Source of the DNA: Haloferacaceae archaeon PL-Br10_E2g29
GTDB lineage: Archaea; Halobacteriota; Halobacteria; Halobacteriales; Haloferacaceae
Length of the DNA stretch: 11,678 bases
Direction: 5' to 3'
Assembly (NCBI GenBank): GCA_001563965.1
Contig: LKMS01000032.1
Coordinates: 1-11,678, forward strand
A model generated the notes under the pieces. That model was not told where the DNA came from and searched no databases. It was given only the letters and a program-made list of their open reading frames with translations. The position numbers were made by a program, and so were the translations under genes. Shown piece by piece: positions 6,211 to 11,678 of this stretch (position 1 is its first letter; each line of letters starts with the position of its first letter).

Positions 6211-6230
6211 TTATTCTCTAAAAGAAATAA
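6211..6230. promoter_or_regulatory. AT-rich inverted repeat over the padR-family promoter
   Basis: On the minus strand this reads TTATT-TCT-TTT-AGA-G-AATAA: two nested inverted repeats interrupted by a single extra G. Its outer half overlaps the best TATA candidate (TTTATT, about 6226-6231), some 38 bp upstream of the ATG. A shorter dyad, TGT-N5-ACA, follows at 6197-6207 around the expected transcript start. Both are candidate sites for autoregulation. Confidence 0.45.
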
Positions 6231-6284
6231 ATATTTCGGCCTGCCGTGAGCAATCGAGCCAGGACGGAATAACACACACGAATT

Positions 6285-6338
6285 GAACCGGTCGAAATGT
6301 GTTCGGTTCGTGTCCAGTTCGAAAAGCTACTATTCGAA
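6285..6338. repeat. Cluster of inverted repeats with TTCG/CGAA cores
   Basis: GAACCG at 6285-6290 pairs with CGGTTC at 6304-6309, with a CGAA...TTCG pair nested inside (6293-6296 and 6302-6305). Two perfect TTCGAA palindromes follow at 6318-6323 and 6333-6338, 15 bp apart. They lie in the 215-bp non-coding gap between the divergent PadR and amphi-Trp genes, upstream of the TATA box at 6376. They look like regulator binding sites; no known operator is recognised. Confidence 0.45.
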
Positions 6339-6375
6339 GGGGGACGGCACATATAGACATACCGTGGCACAATCA

Positions 6376-6381
6376 TTTAAG
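6376..6381 (+). promoter_or_regulatory. TATA-like element of the amphi-Trp gene
   Basis: TTTAAG is centred about 27 bp upstream of the ATG at 6406, predicting a leaderless transcript. Confidence 0.5.
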
Positions 6382-6405
6382 TAATCACACTGCGTCTAGG
6401 GCCGT

Positions 6406-6693
6406 ATGCCCGAAGAAGTGTTATTCAAATCCGAATCACGACAGTCACGCGAATCGATTGCGACGTATCTCCGTGCGGTCGCCGACAAACTCGACGCCGG
6501 CGAGGCGGTAACGCTGTCGACTGGCAGCGAGTCGACGACGCTGGAGATTCCCGCACAGCCAACGTTCGAGGTCAAAGCCGAGCGCGAAACCGACAGCAGC
6601 GGGGCCAACGCCGAGCGTTCGGTCGAGTTCGAAATCGAGTGGAAAGAAAACGGCGACGACGAGCACGCGGGCGGCTCGCTCAGCATCGAGTAG
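6406..6693 (+). CDS. Amphi-Trp domain-containing protein
   Basis: This 95-residue acidic protein matches the small haloarchaeal and bacterial family defined by the amphi-Trp domain, whose function is unknown. Visible family traits are the opening PEEVLFKSESRQSRESIATYLRAVADKLDAGE (2-33), a helix of paired charged residues, then alternating strands LEIPAQPTFEVKAE (46-59) and the closing SVEFEIEWKE strand (72-81) with the single Trp at 79. There is no signal peptide, membrane segment or cysteine. The start is fixed by a TATA-like box 27 bp upstream. The aldo/keto reductase follows after 51 bp on the same strand; co-transcription is possible, though that gene has its own weak TATA-like element. 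Confidence 0.88.
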   Translation: MPEEVLFKSESRQSRESIATYLRAVADKLDAGEAVTLSTGSESTTLEIPAQPTFEVKAERETDSSGANAERSVEFEIEWKENGDDEHAGGSLSIE

Positions 6694-6717
6694 CGTCGCA
6701 ACCGACACAGCCGGATC

Positions 6718-6723
6718 TTTGTA
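6718..6723 (+). promoter_or_regulatory. Weak TATA-like element of the aldo/keto reductase gene
   Basis: TTTGTA is centred about 25 bp upstream of the ATG at 6745. It deviates from the consensus, so read-through from the upstream gene is equally likely. Confidence 0.3.
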
Positions 6724-6744
6724 CGCGCCGAACCGACCACACCC

Positions 6745-7509
6745 ATGGAACTTCCACCGGTTGGTCTCGGGACGATGGGTATCGACGACCCGCGCGTCAT
6801 CGAAACCGCCCTTGCTGTTGGCTACCGCCATCTCGACACCGCCCAGATTTACAAAAACGAGGACGTCGTTGGCGACGCACTCGCCGCAAGCAGCGTCGAT
6901 CGCGATCAGGTCACCGTCGCCACCAAAATTTGGGCCGACAGCCTCGCAGCCGACGACGTCCATGCCACCGCCGCTGAGAGTGCAGCCAGACTCGGCGTCG
7001 ACGTCATCGATCTGCTCTACGTGCATCGGCCGATCGAGTCGTACCAGCCGCGAGAAACGCTCGCCGCGTTCGACGAACTATCCGCAAACGGGACGATTGG
7101 CGCCGTCGGACTGAGCAACTTCACACTCGACGAACTCGCCATCGCCCGTGACCGGCTCACCGTGCCGGTCGCAGCCCATCAGGTCGAGTTCCATCCGTTG
7201 TTCTGGTCGCCCGCGCTGCTCGAAGACGCTCGCGCACACGACACGACGCTTGTCGCCTACTCGCCGCTTGCCGGCGGTCGCGTCCGCGAAATCGACACGG
7301 TTGTCGAGATCGCTGCAGCCCACGAGACCACGCCCGAAGCGGTCGCCATCGCGTGGCTCACGGCGAAGCCCAACGTGGTGACGATCCCGAAAGCCAGCAG
7401 CCGACCGCATCTTGTGGCCAACCTCGCGGCGGCCGATCTCAGCCTCTCGGCCGACGAATGTCGCCGTATCGACGAGATTGACCGAACCGTCGAGCTGTAC
7501 CCCGAATAG
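6745..7509 (+). CDS. Aldo/keto reductase
   Basis: This NAD(P)H-dependent oxidoreductase (254 residues, a TIM-barrel enzyme) reduces aldehydes or ketones to alcohols. The catalytic tetrad is complete: Asp31 and Tyr36 in HLDTAQIYKNE (29-39), Lys61 in VATKIW, and His94 in LLYVHRP. Cofactor contacts are visible in GLSNF (122-126), QVEFHP (146-151), YSPLAGG (172-178) and IPKASSRPHLVANL (214-227), where Lys216 and Arg220 would favour NADPH. The short length and layout resemble 2,5-diketo-D-gluconate reductase-like members (the AKR5 branch) more than the longer beta-subunit type, but the substrate cannot be inferred. Loops are shorter than in typical family members of 270-320 residues, and the C-terminal substrate-closing tail seems minimal. 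It lies after the amphi-Trp gene and opposite the PadR regulator. Confidence 0.93.
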   Translation: MELPPVGLGTMGIDDPRVIETALAVGYRHLDTAQIYKNEDVVGDALAASSVDRDQVTVATKIWADSLAADDVHATAAESAARLGVDVIDLLYVHRPIESYQPRETLAAFDELSANGTIGAVGLSNFTLDELAIARDRLTVPVAAHQVEFHPLFWSPALLEDARAHDTTLVAYSPLAGGRVREIDTVVEIAAAHETTPEAVAIAWLTAKPNVVTIPKASSRPHLVANLAAADLSLSADECRRIDEIDRTVELYPE

Positions 7510-7523
7510 GGACGAAAGCGACC

Positions 7524-7583
7524 GGCAGCCGCCGCCAACTACTGACAGCCACCGCTAACGACCGACAGTCGCCGACAACGAAA
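7524..7583. repeat. Three degenerate tandem copies of a 20-bp unit
   Basis: Copies lie at 7524-7543, 7544-7563 and 7564-7583, directly head to tail. Copy 1 and copy 2 share 15 of 20 bases, copy 2 and copy 3 share 14 of 20. The shared core is CAGYCRCCG followed by AAC two bases later. The array occupies most of the first half of the gap between the aldo/keto reductase and DUF3592 genes. It may be a decayed minisatellite or a set of binding sites. Confidence 0.6.
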
Positions 7584-7591
7584 GCTCGTCC

Positions 7592-7611
7592 GCGGCGTCA
7601 CCGCTCGCCGC
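7592..7611 (+). other. GC-rich hairpin after the aldo/keto reductase gene
   Basis: GCGGCG (7592-7597) and CGCCGC (7606-7611) form a six-pair GC stem with an eight-base loop, 82 bp past the stop codon and just upstream of the DUF3592 TATA-like box. No T-run follows, so termination is uncertain. Confidence 0.3.
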
Positions 7612-7622
7612 CGACTAGCTGC

Positions 7623-7628
7623 TTATTG
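7623..7628 (+). promoter_or_regulatory. TATA-like element of the DUF3592 gene
   Basis: TTATTG is centred about 26 bp before the ATG at 7651, consistent with a leaderless transcript. Confidence 0.4.
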
Positions 7629-7650
7629 GGTTCCGTAGTCAACAATCAGC

Positions 7651-8127
7651 ATGGTCGTCTCACTCGACACGCTTCCCGATTTCGTCGCGGGCGGCTTCGT
7701 CGTCATCGGCGTCGTCACCGTCTTCCGGGTGGTGTGGCGCTACCGGGCGACGGTCGGGGCCGTCCGTCGGGCCGAACAGGCCAGCGGCACCCTCCATCGC
7801 GTGGGCATTCAGCCGGTTCGTGGCGGTGGGTCGACGGCGTACGTGCTGGCCGTCGAGTACACCTACCAGACGCCAACCCAGCGGCTTCGTGGAGAAACGG
7901 TGTATCCCGGCGGCAACCGGTTCGTCGCACGGTTTTCGACGCGCGAGGCGGCACAAAACGCCCTCGCGGCCTACGAGAAAGACAGCGAGTTACCGGTCTA
8001 CTACGATCCGACCGACCCCGGACACGCGTTTTTGGATCGAGAGATACAGACCGGAACACTGGTCGGGCGTCTCGGATTCGGCGGTTTCCTCGTTGTGCTC
8101 GGCGTGCTCACCGCGCTGTTCGTGTGA
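7651..8127 (+). CDS. DUF3592 domain membrane protein
   Basis: The 158-residue product has an N-terminal hydrophobic helix (about 11-29, FVAGGFVVIGVVTVFRVVW), an extended soluble middle and a C-terminal helix (about 142-158), so both ends are anchored in the membrane with the middle domain on one side. The middle carries the DUF3592 traits: a strand pattern VLAVEYTYQTPTQRLRGETVYPGG (65-88) and the signature LPVYYDPTDPGHAFL (114-128), followed by the second helix. The family is widespread and its function is unknown; a beta-rich domain held close to the membrane is all that can be said. The start has a TATA-like box 26 bp upstream. It converges with the malate:quinone oxidoreductase gene, separated by 29 bp without a clear T-run on either strand. 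Confidence 0.86.
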   Translation: MVVSLDTLPDFVAGGFVVIGVVTVFRVVWRYRATVGAVRRAEQASGTLHRVGIQPVRGGGSTAYVLAVEYTYQTPTQRLRGETVYPGGNRFVARFSTREAAQNALAAYEKDSELPVYYDPTDPGHAFLDREIQTGTLVGRLGFGGFLVVLGVLTALFV

Positions 8128-8156
8128 GCAGCGAAGAGGGCGTCACGTGCGACAGA

Positions 8157-9524
8157 TCAGTCGTCGGCGACGGCTTTCGGTTTCTCGCGTGGGAAGTTGC
8201 CGATGGTTGCCCGTCGGAAGCCCTCCTCGTCGAACGTGTGCTCGCCGTCGAGGAATTCGAGCAGTTGGCGCGTGTCGCGCATCGCGTTTTTGAGACACGT
8301 CGAGGCACCCGGCGACGGCGTAATGTTGAAAATAATGTCGTCGCCAGTGAGTTTTGCCTCGCCCATGTCGAGCGATTTCGTCTTCGTGTTGACGATCTGT
8401 GGCCGCACGCCACCGAAGCCCTTTGCCCGCGAGATGTCACCCTCCTCGACCGTCGGGACGACTTTCTGGACGTGCGGGAGGAACGTTTTTTCGCCGACGA
8501 CCGGCAGGTCGTAGACGAGATTTTGCAGCACGTACGGCAGCAGAATGCGGTCGGCCATGATGTTCAGATAGCTCAACACCGAATCGGGCGTGAGTTCGAA
8601 CACATCGAAGAAGTCCGAGACGGTCGAGAGGTTGCCACGTTCGAGCGCGGGAACGACCTTCGCCGTCGGGCCGAACCGCGTGAGGTCGCCGTCGTGAACC
8701 TCGGCGTCGCCGTGTACCGCCGCGAAGGGCAGTTTCTTCATCTGCAGCGTGTACACCTTGCCGTTCAGCAGTGCGTCGTCCGCAAGGAAGAAGCTGCCCG
8801 CAACCGGGAGCAACGAGAGGTTCTCGCCGTAGCCCATTTTCTTGGCGATCTGGAGGCTGTGTGAGCCGGCCGCAACGACGGTCGTATCGGCGGCAAACCA
8901 ACCCGCCTCGTCGGTCTCGATGAGGAACTCGTCGTCGGTCTCGTTGACGCGTTCGACTCTCGTGTCGAGAAAGACGTCGACACCCTCGAGATCTTCGACG
9001 CGATCGACGAACGACTGGGCGACCGCGCCGTAATCGACGGTGTAGCCGTCCGGCGTCTGCAGGGCGAGCATCTCGGTGTCTGAATCGCGTCCCTCGACGA
9101 CCTTTGGCTCCAGCTCGGCGATTTCCTCGCGGCCGATCGCCTCGAGTTTGGGAAACAGCTCGCCGAAGCCCTCGTCGTACTGGCGGGCTTCGAGTTTGTC
9201 GACCTCGTCGTCGCCAACGGCCAGCACCATTTTGCTCCGTTTGCTGTGCAGTTCACGGTTCGGATCGTTGGCTTCGAGATACCCTGCGACCATCTCTGCA
9301 CCCTCTTTGACTTGCTCGGCTTTCTCGAGCGTGTAGTTCGTCTCGATGTCGCCGAAATGGAGTGTTTGGGAGTTGTTCGTGTGGTGGGAGTTGACCGCCG
9401 CAATGTCGGATTCCTTCTCGATGAGCGCCACCCGTTCGATGTCGGTGAACGTCCCAACCGTGTACAGAAGCGATGCCCCGCTGATTCCACCGCCAACGAT
9501 AACGAGATCGTATTCCTTCGGCAT
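8157..9524 (-). CDS. mqo: Malate:quinone oxidoreductase-like FAD enzyme
   Basis: Mqo is a peripheral membrane FAD enzyme that oxidises malate to oxaloacetate and passes electrons to quinone, here presumably menaquinone, feeding both the citric acid cycle and the respiratory chain. The 455 residues start with the dinucleotide-binding fold DLVIVGGGISGASLL (6-20) with GxGxxG at 11-16 and the ribose-binding acid in VALIEKESD. The block HHTNNSQTLHFGDIETNYTLEKAEQ closely follows the Mqo group known from Helicobacter and Campylobacter, a group more distant from the E. coli type. GFGGVRPQI (near 376-384) and FNITPSPGASTCLKNAM (near 402-418) supply the C-terminal FAD contacts. I prefer the ATG at 9524: it has a GAGGAG Shine-Dalgarno ten bases upstream and puts the FAD motif at the usual place. 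An in-frame ATG at 9560 would add 12 residues. A 2-hydroxyglutarate or similar substrate cannot be excluded. Confidence 0.85.
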   Translation of the reverse strand: MPKEYDLVIVGGGISGASLLYTVGTFTDIERVALIEKESDIAAVNSHHTNNSQTLHFGDIETNYTLEKAEQVKEGAEMVAGYLEANDPNRELHSKRSKMVLAVGDDEVDKLEARQYDEGFGELFPKLEAIGREEIAELEPKVVEGRDSDTEMLALQTPDGYTVDYGAVAQSFVDRVEDLEGVDVFLDTRVERVNETDDEFLIETDEAGWFAADTTVVAAGSHSLQIAKKMGYGENLSLLPVAGSFFLADDALLNGKVYTLQMKKLPFAAVHGDAEVHDGDLTRFGPTAKVVPALERGNLSTVSDFFDVFELTPDSVLSYLNIMADRILLPYVLQNLVYDLPVVGEKTFLPHVQKVVPTVEEGDISRAKGFGGVRPQIVNTKTKSLDMGEAKLTGDDIIFNITPSPGASTCLKNAMRDTRQLLEFLDGEHTFDEEGFRRATIGNFPREKPKAVADD

Positions 9525-9534
9525 ATGTAGTATT

Positions 9535-9540
9535 CTCCTC
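9535..9540 (-). promoter_or_regulatory. Shine-Dalgarno sequence deciding the mqo start
   Basis: GAGGAG on the minus strand lies ten bases before the ATG at 9524 and is complementary to the 16S rRNA tail. It is the only strong ribosome binding site I see among the genes of this window. A TTTGTA element at 9580-9585 would start a transcript near 9556, giving a leader of about 32 bases that contains this site. Confidence 0.55.
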
Positions 9541-9631
9541 GCGCGGATTTCCGTCTTCATCCAGTAATCGGGCTGACCCTACAAAGGAGCTACTATCTGT
9601 GAGGCGAAGACACGAGCCGAGAACAGACCGG

Positions 9632-10834
9632 TTAGAACGTCGAGAGGTCGCCCTCGATCACATCACGGGTGACCGAGGTCACGTCGGCGAGTTCGCGGTC
9701 GATGATCGCGTGAATTTCGTCTTCGACATCCGCGAGTTCGACGCCGTCGACAGTGACCGCCTGCGCGTCGGCAACGTGTGGCTGGTCGATCGGCTGGCCG
9801 ATCTGACTCAGGAGGCGAACCTGCAGGTCGCGAATGCCGTCGACCTCGCTCACGACCGATTCGGCGATGCGCGTCGACAGCAGATTGTAGATTTTGCCGA
9901 TGTGGTTGACTGGGTTTTTCCCCGAGGTGGCCTCCATGCTCATCGGTCGGTTCGGCGTGATGAGCCCGTTGGCGCGGTTGCCCCGGCCGACCGAGCCGTC
10001 GTCGCCCTGTTCGGCCGACGTGCCGGTGACAGTGAGATAGATCGAGCCCTCTTCGAGGTCGTCAGCGGTGTTGACATCGACGCTCACCTCGCGGTCGGTG
10101 ATCTCCTCGGCGAGTTCGGTCACGTAGGCTTCGACGCGGTCGACCGCGTCGGCGTAGGCCGCGAGATCTTCGATGTAGGCGTCGACCATCGCGGCGGCGA
10201 CGGTGATGTTGATGTGCTCGCCCTCGCGTTTGCCCATCACCTTCACGTCCGGGCCGAGTTCAGGGTTGTCGGCGACGTAGGTCGTGTTGAGTTCGTGTTC
10301 GGTTCGGTAGACGATTGCTTCCGTCTCGGTCAGCGGCGCGTGACCAACGCCGAAGGAGGTGTCGTTGGCCATCGGGACGGTTGCGCCGTCCTCGCCGAAC
10401 ACCTCTTGGAGGTCGCCAGAGCCCTCGCCGAGTCGAACGTCGACAATCACGTCGCGTTCGACGTCGAGTTCGGGGAAGGTGTCGTCGAGATAGTCGCGGG
10501 CGGCCGCAAGCGCGGTCGAATCAACCGGCAGCTGCTGGCCGTCGTACTCCTTGGTCGCACGGCCGACGATGAGGAGGTAGATTGGCTCGATGACCTCGCC
10601 GCCGCCGAAGGCGGGCGCGGCGCGACCGGCGACCAGTTGGGTTTCGTCGGTGTTGTAGTGCAGCACCTTGCCAACACGATCGAGATAGAGCTGTGAGAGC
10701 GCCCGCGAGACACACTCTGCGAGTCCGTCGCTGATCGAATCGGGGTGACCGATTCCCTTTCGTTCGACGATTTCGACCGCCTGATCCTCGACGGCCCGCC
10801 GGTCGAGTTCGCTAATCTGAATGTTCCGACTCAT
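9632..10834 (-). CDS. mat: S-adenosylmethionine synthetase, archaeal type
   Basis: The enzyme makes S-adenosylmethionine from methionine and ATP, the methyl donor for RNA, DNA, lipid and cofactor methylation. The 400 residues match the archaeal family (COG1812), which differs strongly from bacterial MetK. Signature segments are ERKGIGHPDSISDGLAE (24-40), LGEGSGDLQEVFGEDG (135-150), GDDGSVGRGNRANGLITP (277-294), and MSMEATSGKNPVNHIGKIYN (298-317), the last two being the most conserved blocks. The start is supported by a TTATAG box 28 bp upstream, so the transcript is probably leaderless. It lies between cyaB and mqo on the same strand with gaps of 128 and 107 bp, each carrying promoter-like elements, so it is probably transcribed alone. 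Confidence 0.97.
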   Translation of the reverse strand: MSRNIQISELDRRAVEDQAVEIVERKGIGHPDSISDGLAECVSRALSQLYLDRVGKVLHYNTDETQLVAGRAAPAFGGGEVIEPIYLLIVGRATKEYDGQQLPVDSTALAAARDYLDDTFPELDVERDVIVDVRLGEGSGDLQEVFGEDGATVPMANDTSFGVGHAPLTETEAIVYRTEHELNTTYVADNPELGPDVKVMGKREGEHINITVAAAMVDAYIEDLAAYADAVDRVEAYVTELAEEITDREVSVDVNTADDLEEGSIYLTVTGTSAEQGDDGSVGRGNRANGLITPNRPMSMEATSGKNPVNHIGKIYNLLSTRIAESVVSEVDGIRDLQVRLLSQIGQPIDQPHVADAQAVTVDGVELADVEDEIHAIIDRELADVTSVTRDVIEGDLSTF

Positions 10835-10859
10835 TGCCGACCTTTCGCTTTCACTGATG

Positions 10860-10899
10860 CTATAACTTGCGGAAACCTCTCGACAACAGAATATAACTT
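10860..10899 (-). promoter_or_regulatory. TATA box of the SAM synthetase gene and an upstream copy
   Basis: TTATAG at 10860-10865 (minus strand) is centred about 28 bp before the ATG at 10834. The eight bases AAGTTATA that include its core recur 31 bp further upstream at 10892-10899. The second copy could be a second promoter giving a leader of about 33 bases or a duplicated control site. Confidence 0.5.
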
Positions 10900-10962
10900 A
10901 CACGCATTAATTGGCCGTGCTCGGCCGACGATCAACCCACACTCGTTCCCACCTGTCTCCAG

Positions 10963-11514
10963 TCAGTCGTTCCCGTCAGCCGCGAGCAACAAGCCAAGAT
11001 ACGAGGTCCGAATCTGGTCGTCGGCGTCGAGGCCGAGCGTTTCGAGCACCGCAATGGCACCCTCGCGGATCGATTCAACGCCCTCCTCGTCGGTTTCGCG
11101 TTCGACTTCGACGAACTCGCCGAGGCCGTCGACCGCGTCGATCACGACGGTGTAGCCGTCAAGTTCGTAGAACGTCCGGTCTTTTTTCACGACGAACGCG
11201 GCTTCGAAGCCAAGTCCCGAAAGAATCCCCGCGAGCGCGTTCTCGTCGTCGACGGCGGTTTCGTGTTCCTCGCGGGTTTTCGATTCGGCCTCGACGAGCG
11301 GTCCTTTGTAGGTCAGTTTCGTCACCGACTCGCCCGTCGCGGGTTCCTCGCGACGAATCCGCAGCGCCTCGTCGGTCTCGGCAAAATCGCGGTGTGGCGC
11401 ATTGTAGTACGAATCGATCTGTCGACGACTCCCGGTTCGCGTCGCTCCCACGTCGTTGAGTCGCGCGCGGAGTGACTCGTGGTCAGCGCGACATTTGAGT
11501 TCAACTTCGTACAT
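10963..11514 (-). CDS. cyaB: CYTH-domain protein, class IV adenylate cyclase-like (CyaB)
   Basis: The 183-residue protein is a single CYTH domain, a beta-tunnel fold that binds triphosphates with metal ions. The defining N-terminal ExExK is present as E3, E5 and K7. Further charged residues lining the tunnel are visible in ALRIRRE (50-56), KLTYKGP (66-72), REEHE (81-85), VVKKDR (108-113), VVIDAVDGLGEFVEVE (123-138), all as expected. The family includes CyaB adenylate cyclases, thiamine triphosphatases and inorganic tripolyphosphatases; CyaB is the closest by length and by the IDSYYNAP segment, but the activity in haloarchaea is not settled by sequence. The ATG at 11514 begins right at the ExExK motif as in the family; a 22-residue longer frame (to 11580) has no similarity and is rejected. 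It lies 128 bp upstream of the SAM synthetase gene. Confidence 0.88.
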   Translation of the reverse strand: MYEVELKCRADHESLRARLNDVGATRTGSRRQIDSYYNAPHRDFAETDEALRIRREEPATGESVTKLTYKGPLVEAESKTREEHETAVDDENALAGILSGLGFEAAFVVKKDRTFYELDGYTVVIDAVDGLGEFVEVERETDEEGVESIREGAIAVLETLGLDADDQIRTSYLGLLLAADGND

Positions 11515-11608
11515 AACTGATTGGAGACGGTGGCAACCCAAAGGTTCGGGGGTCGGCGTGTGGCAATTTGGGAAAGACACCGTGTGACTGAGCGCTCACG
11601 ACCACGTG

Positions 11609-11629
11609 CCGTGTGACCAGTCAACACGG
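11609..11629. promoter_or_regulatory. Inverted repeat upstream of cyaB
   Basis: CCGTGT at 11609-11614 pairs with ACACGG at 11624-11629; the inner GAC and GTC extend the stem with one unpaired A. A second CCGTGTGAC copy lies at 11580-11588, and a perfect TGAGCGCTCA palindrome at 11589-11598. These sit 65-115 bp upstream of cyaB, and possibly ahead of a plus-strand gene beyond the window. Confidence 0.4.
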
Positions 11630-11661
11630 ACGCTTGGCGCCGAGACGGCGTCGAACCGTGC

Positions 11662-11668
11662 TTCTTAA
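11662..11668 (+). promoter_or_regulatory. Possible TATA-like element for a gene beyond the window
   Basis: The only AT-rich patch at the right edge, TTCTTAA, could drive a plus-strand gene starting near 11690, outside the window. The preceding 145 bp hold no coding signal that I can support. Confidence 0.2.
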
Positions 11669-11678
11669 GGGTACATCG

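Noticed and set aside
7524..7583. CRISPR-like array
   Set aside because: Units are contiguous without spacers, degenerate and few in number; no cas genes are near.
7626..8864. 412-codon open frame spanning DUF3592 and the antisense of mqo
   Set aside because: Its composition is Arg-rich with low complexity, unlike acidic haloarchaeal proteins, and it overlaps two well supported genes.
9599..10696. 365-codon open frame antisense to the SAM synthetase gene
   Set aside because: It is a shadow of a highly conserved gene with no family motif; codon third positions favour the opposite strand.
11515..11678. tRNA or other structured RNA at the right edge
   Set aside because: No cloverleaf, T-loop consensus or CCA end is visible; only short dyads are present.

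Overview
This window is chromosomal DNA from a halophilic archaeon (class Halobacteria). The evidence is acidic proteins rich in Asp and Glu, high-GC coding sequence with AT-rich promoter patches, TATA-like boxes sitting about 25-33 bp upstream of start codons (leaderless transcripts), a near absence of the tetranucleotide CTAG, and archaeal-type protein families (COG1812-type S-adenosylmethionine synthetase, Lrp beside glnA, amphi-Trp protein). I cannot name the genus from sequence alone. I see no mobile elements, CRISPR arrays, rRNA or tRNA genes. It reads as a core metabolic region.

Layout. Positions 1-2900 look like a nitrogen block: the start of hisH (glutamine amidotransferase of histidine synthesis, minus strand, cut by the window edge), then lrp (minus) and glnA (plus) diverging from a 126-bp promoter region that holds a 13-bp palindrome, then a four-helix membrane protein converging on glnA with a 4-bp overlap. 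Positions 2984-4385 hold mutY (minus) divergent from a small acidic protein that looks like a ribbon-helix-helix DNA binder. Positions 4457-6190 hold a class III aminotransferase and a PadR-family regulator, both on the minus strand with the regulator upstream. Positions 6406-8127 on the plus strand carry an amphi-Trp domain protein, an aldo/keto reductase and a DUF3592 membrane protein. Positions 8157-11514 on the minus strand carry a malate:quinone oxidoreductase, S-adenosylmethionine synthetase and a CYTH-domain (CyaB-type) protein.

How the genes relate. HisH uses glutamine, GlnA makes it, and Lrp most likely responds to amino acid or nitrogen state and controls glnA; this is the clearest functional link. 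The PadR regulator may act on itself, on the aminotransferase downstream or on the divergent amphi-Trp/aldo-keto reductase pair; the intergenic region carries several inverted repeats that suit such control. The remaining genes (MutY, Mqo, SAM synthetase, CyaB-like) are housekeeping functions with no evident common pathway.

No obviously new system is visible. The points most worth a second look are the Lrp palindrome, a MutY without a NUDIX domain and with unusual cysteine spacing, a four-cysteine insert in the aminotransferase, the ribbon-helix-helix-like gene with a palindrome over its promoter, a three-copy 20-bp degenerate tandem repeat, and the CTAG depletion.
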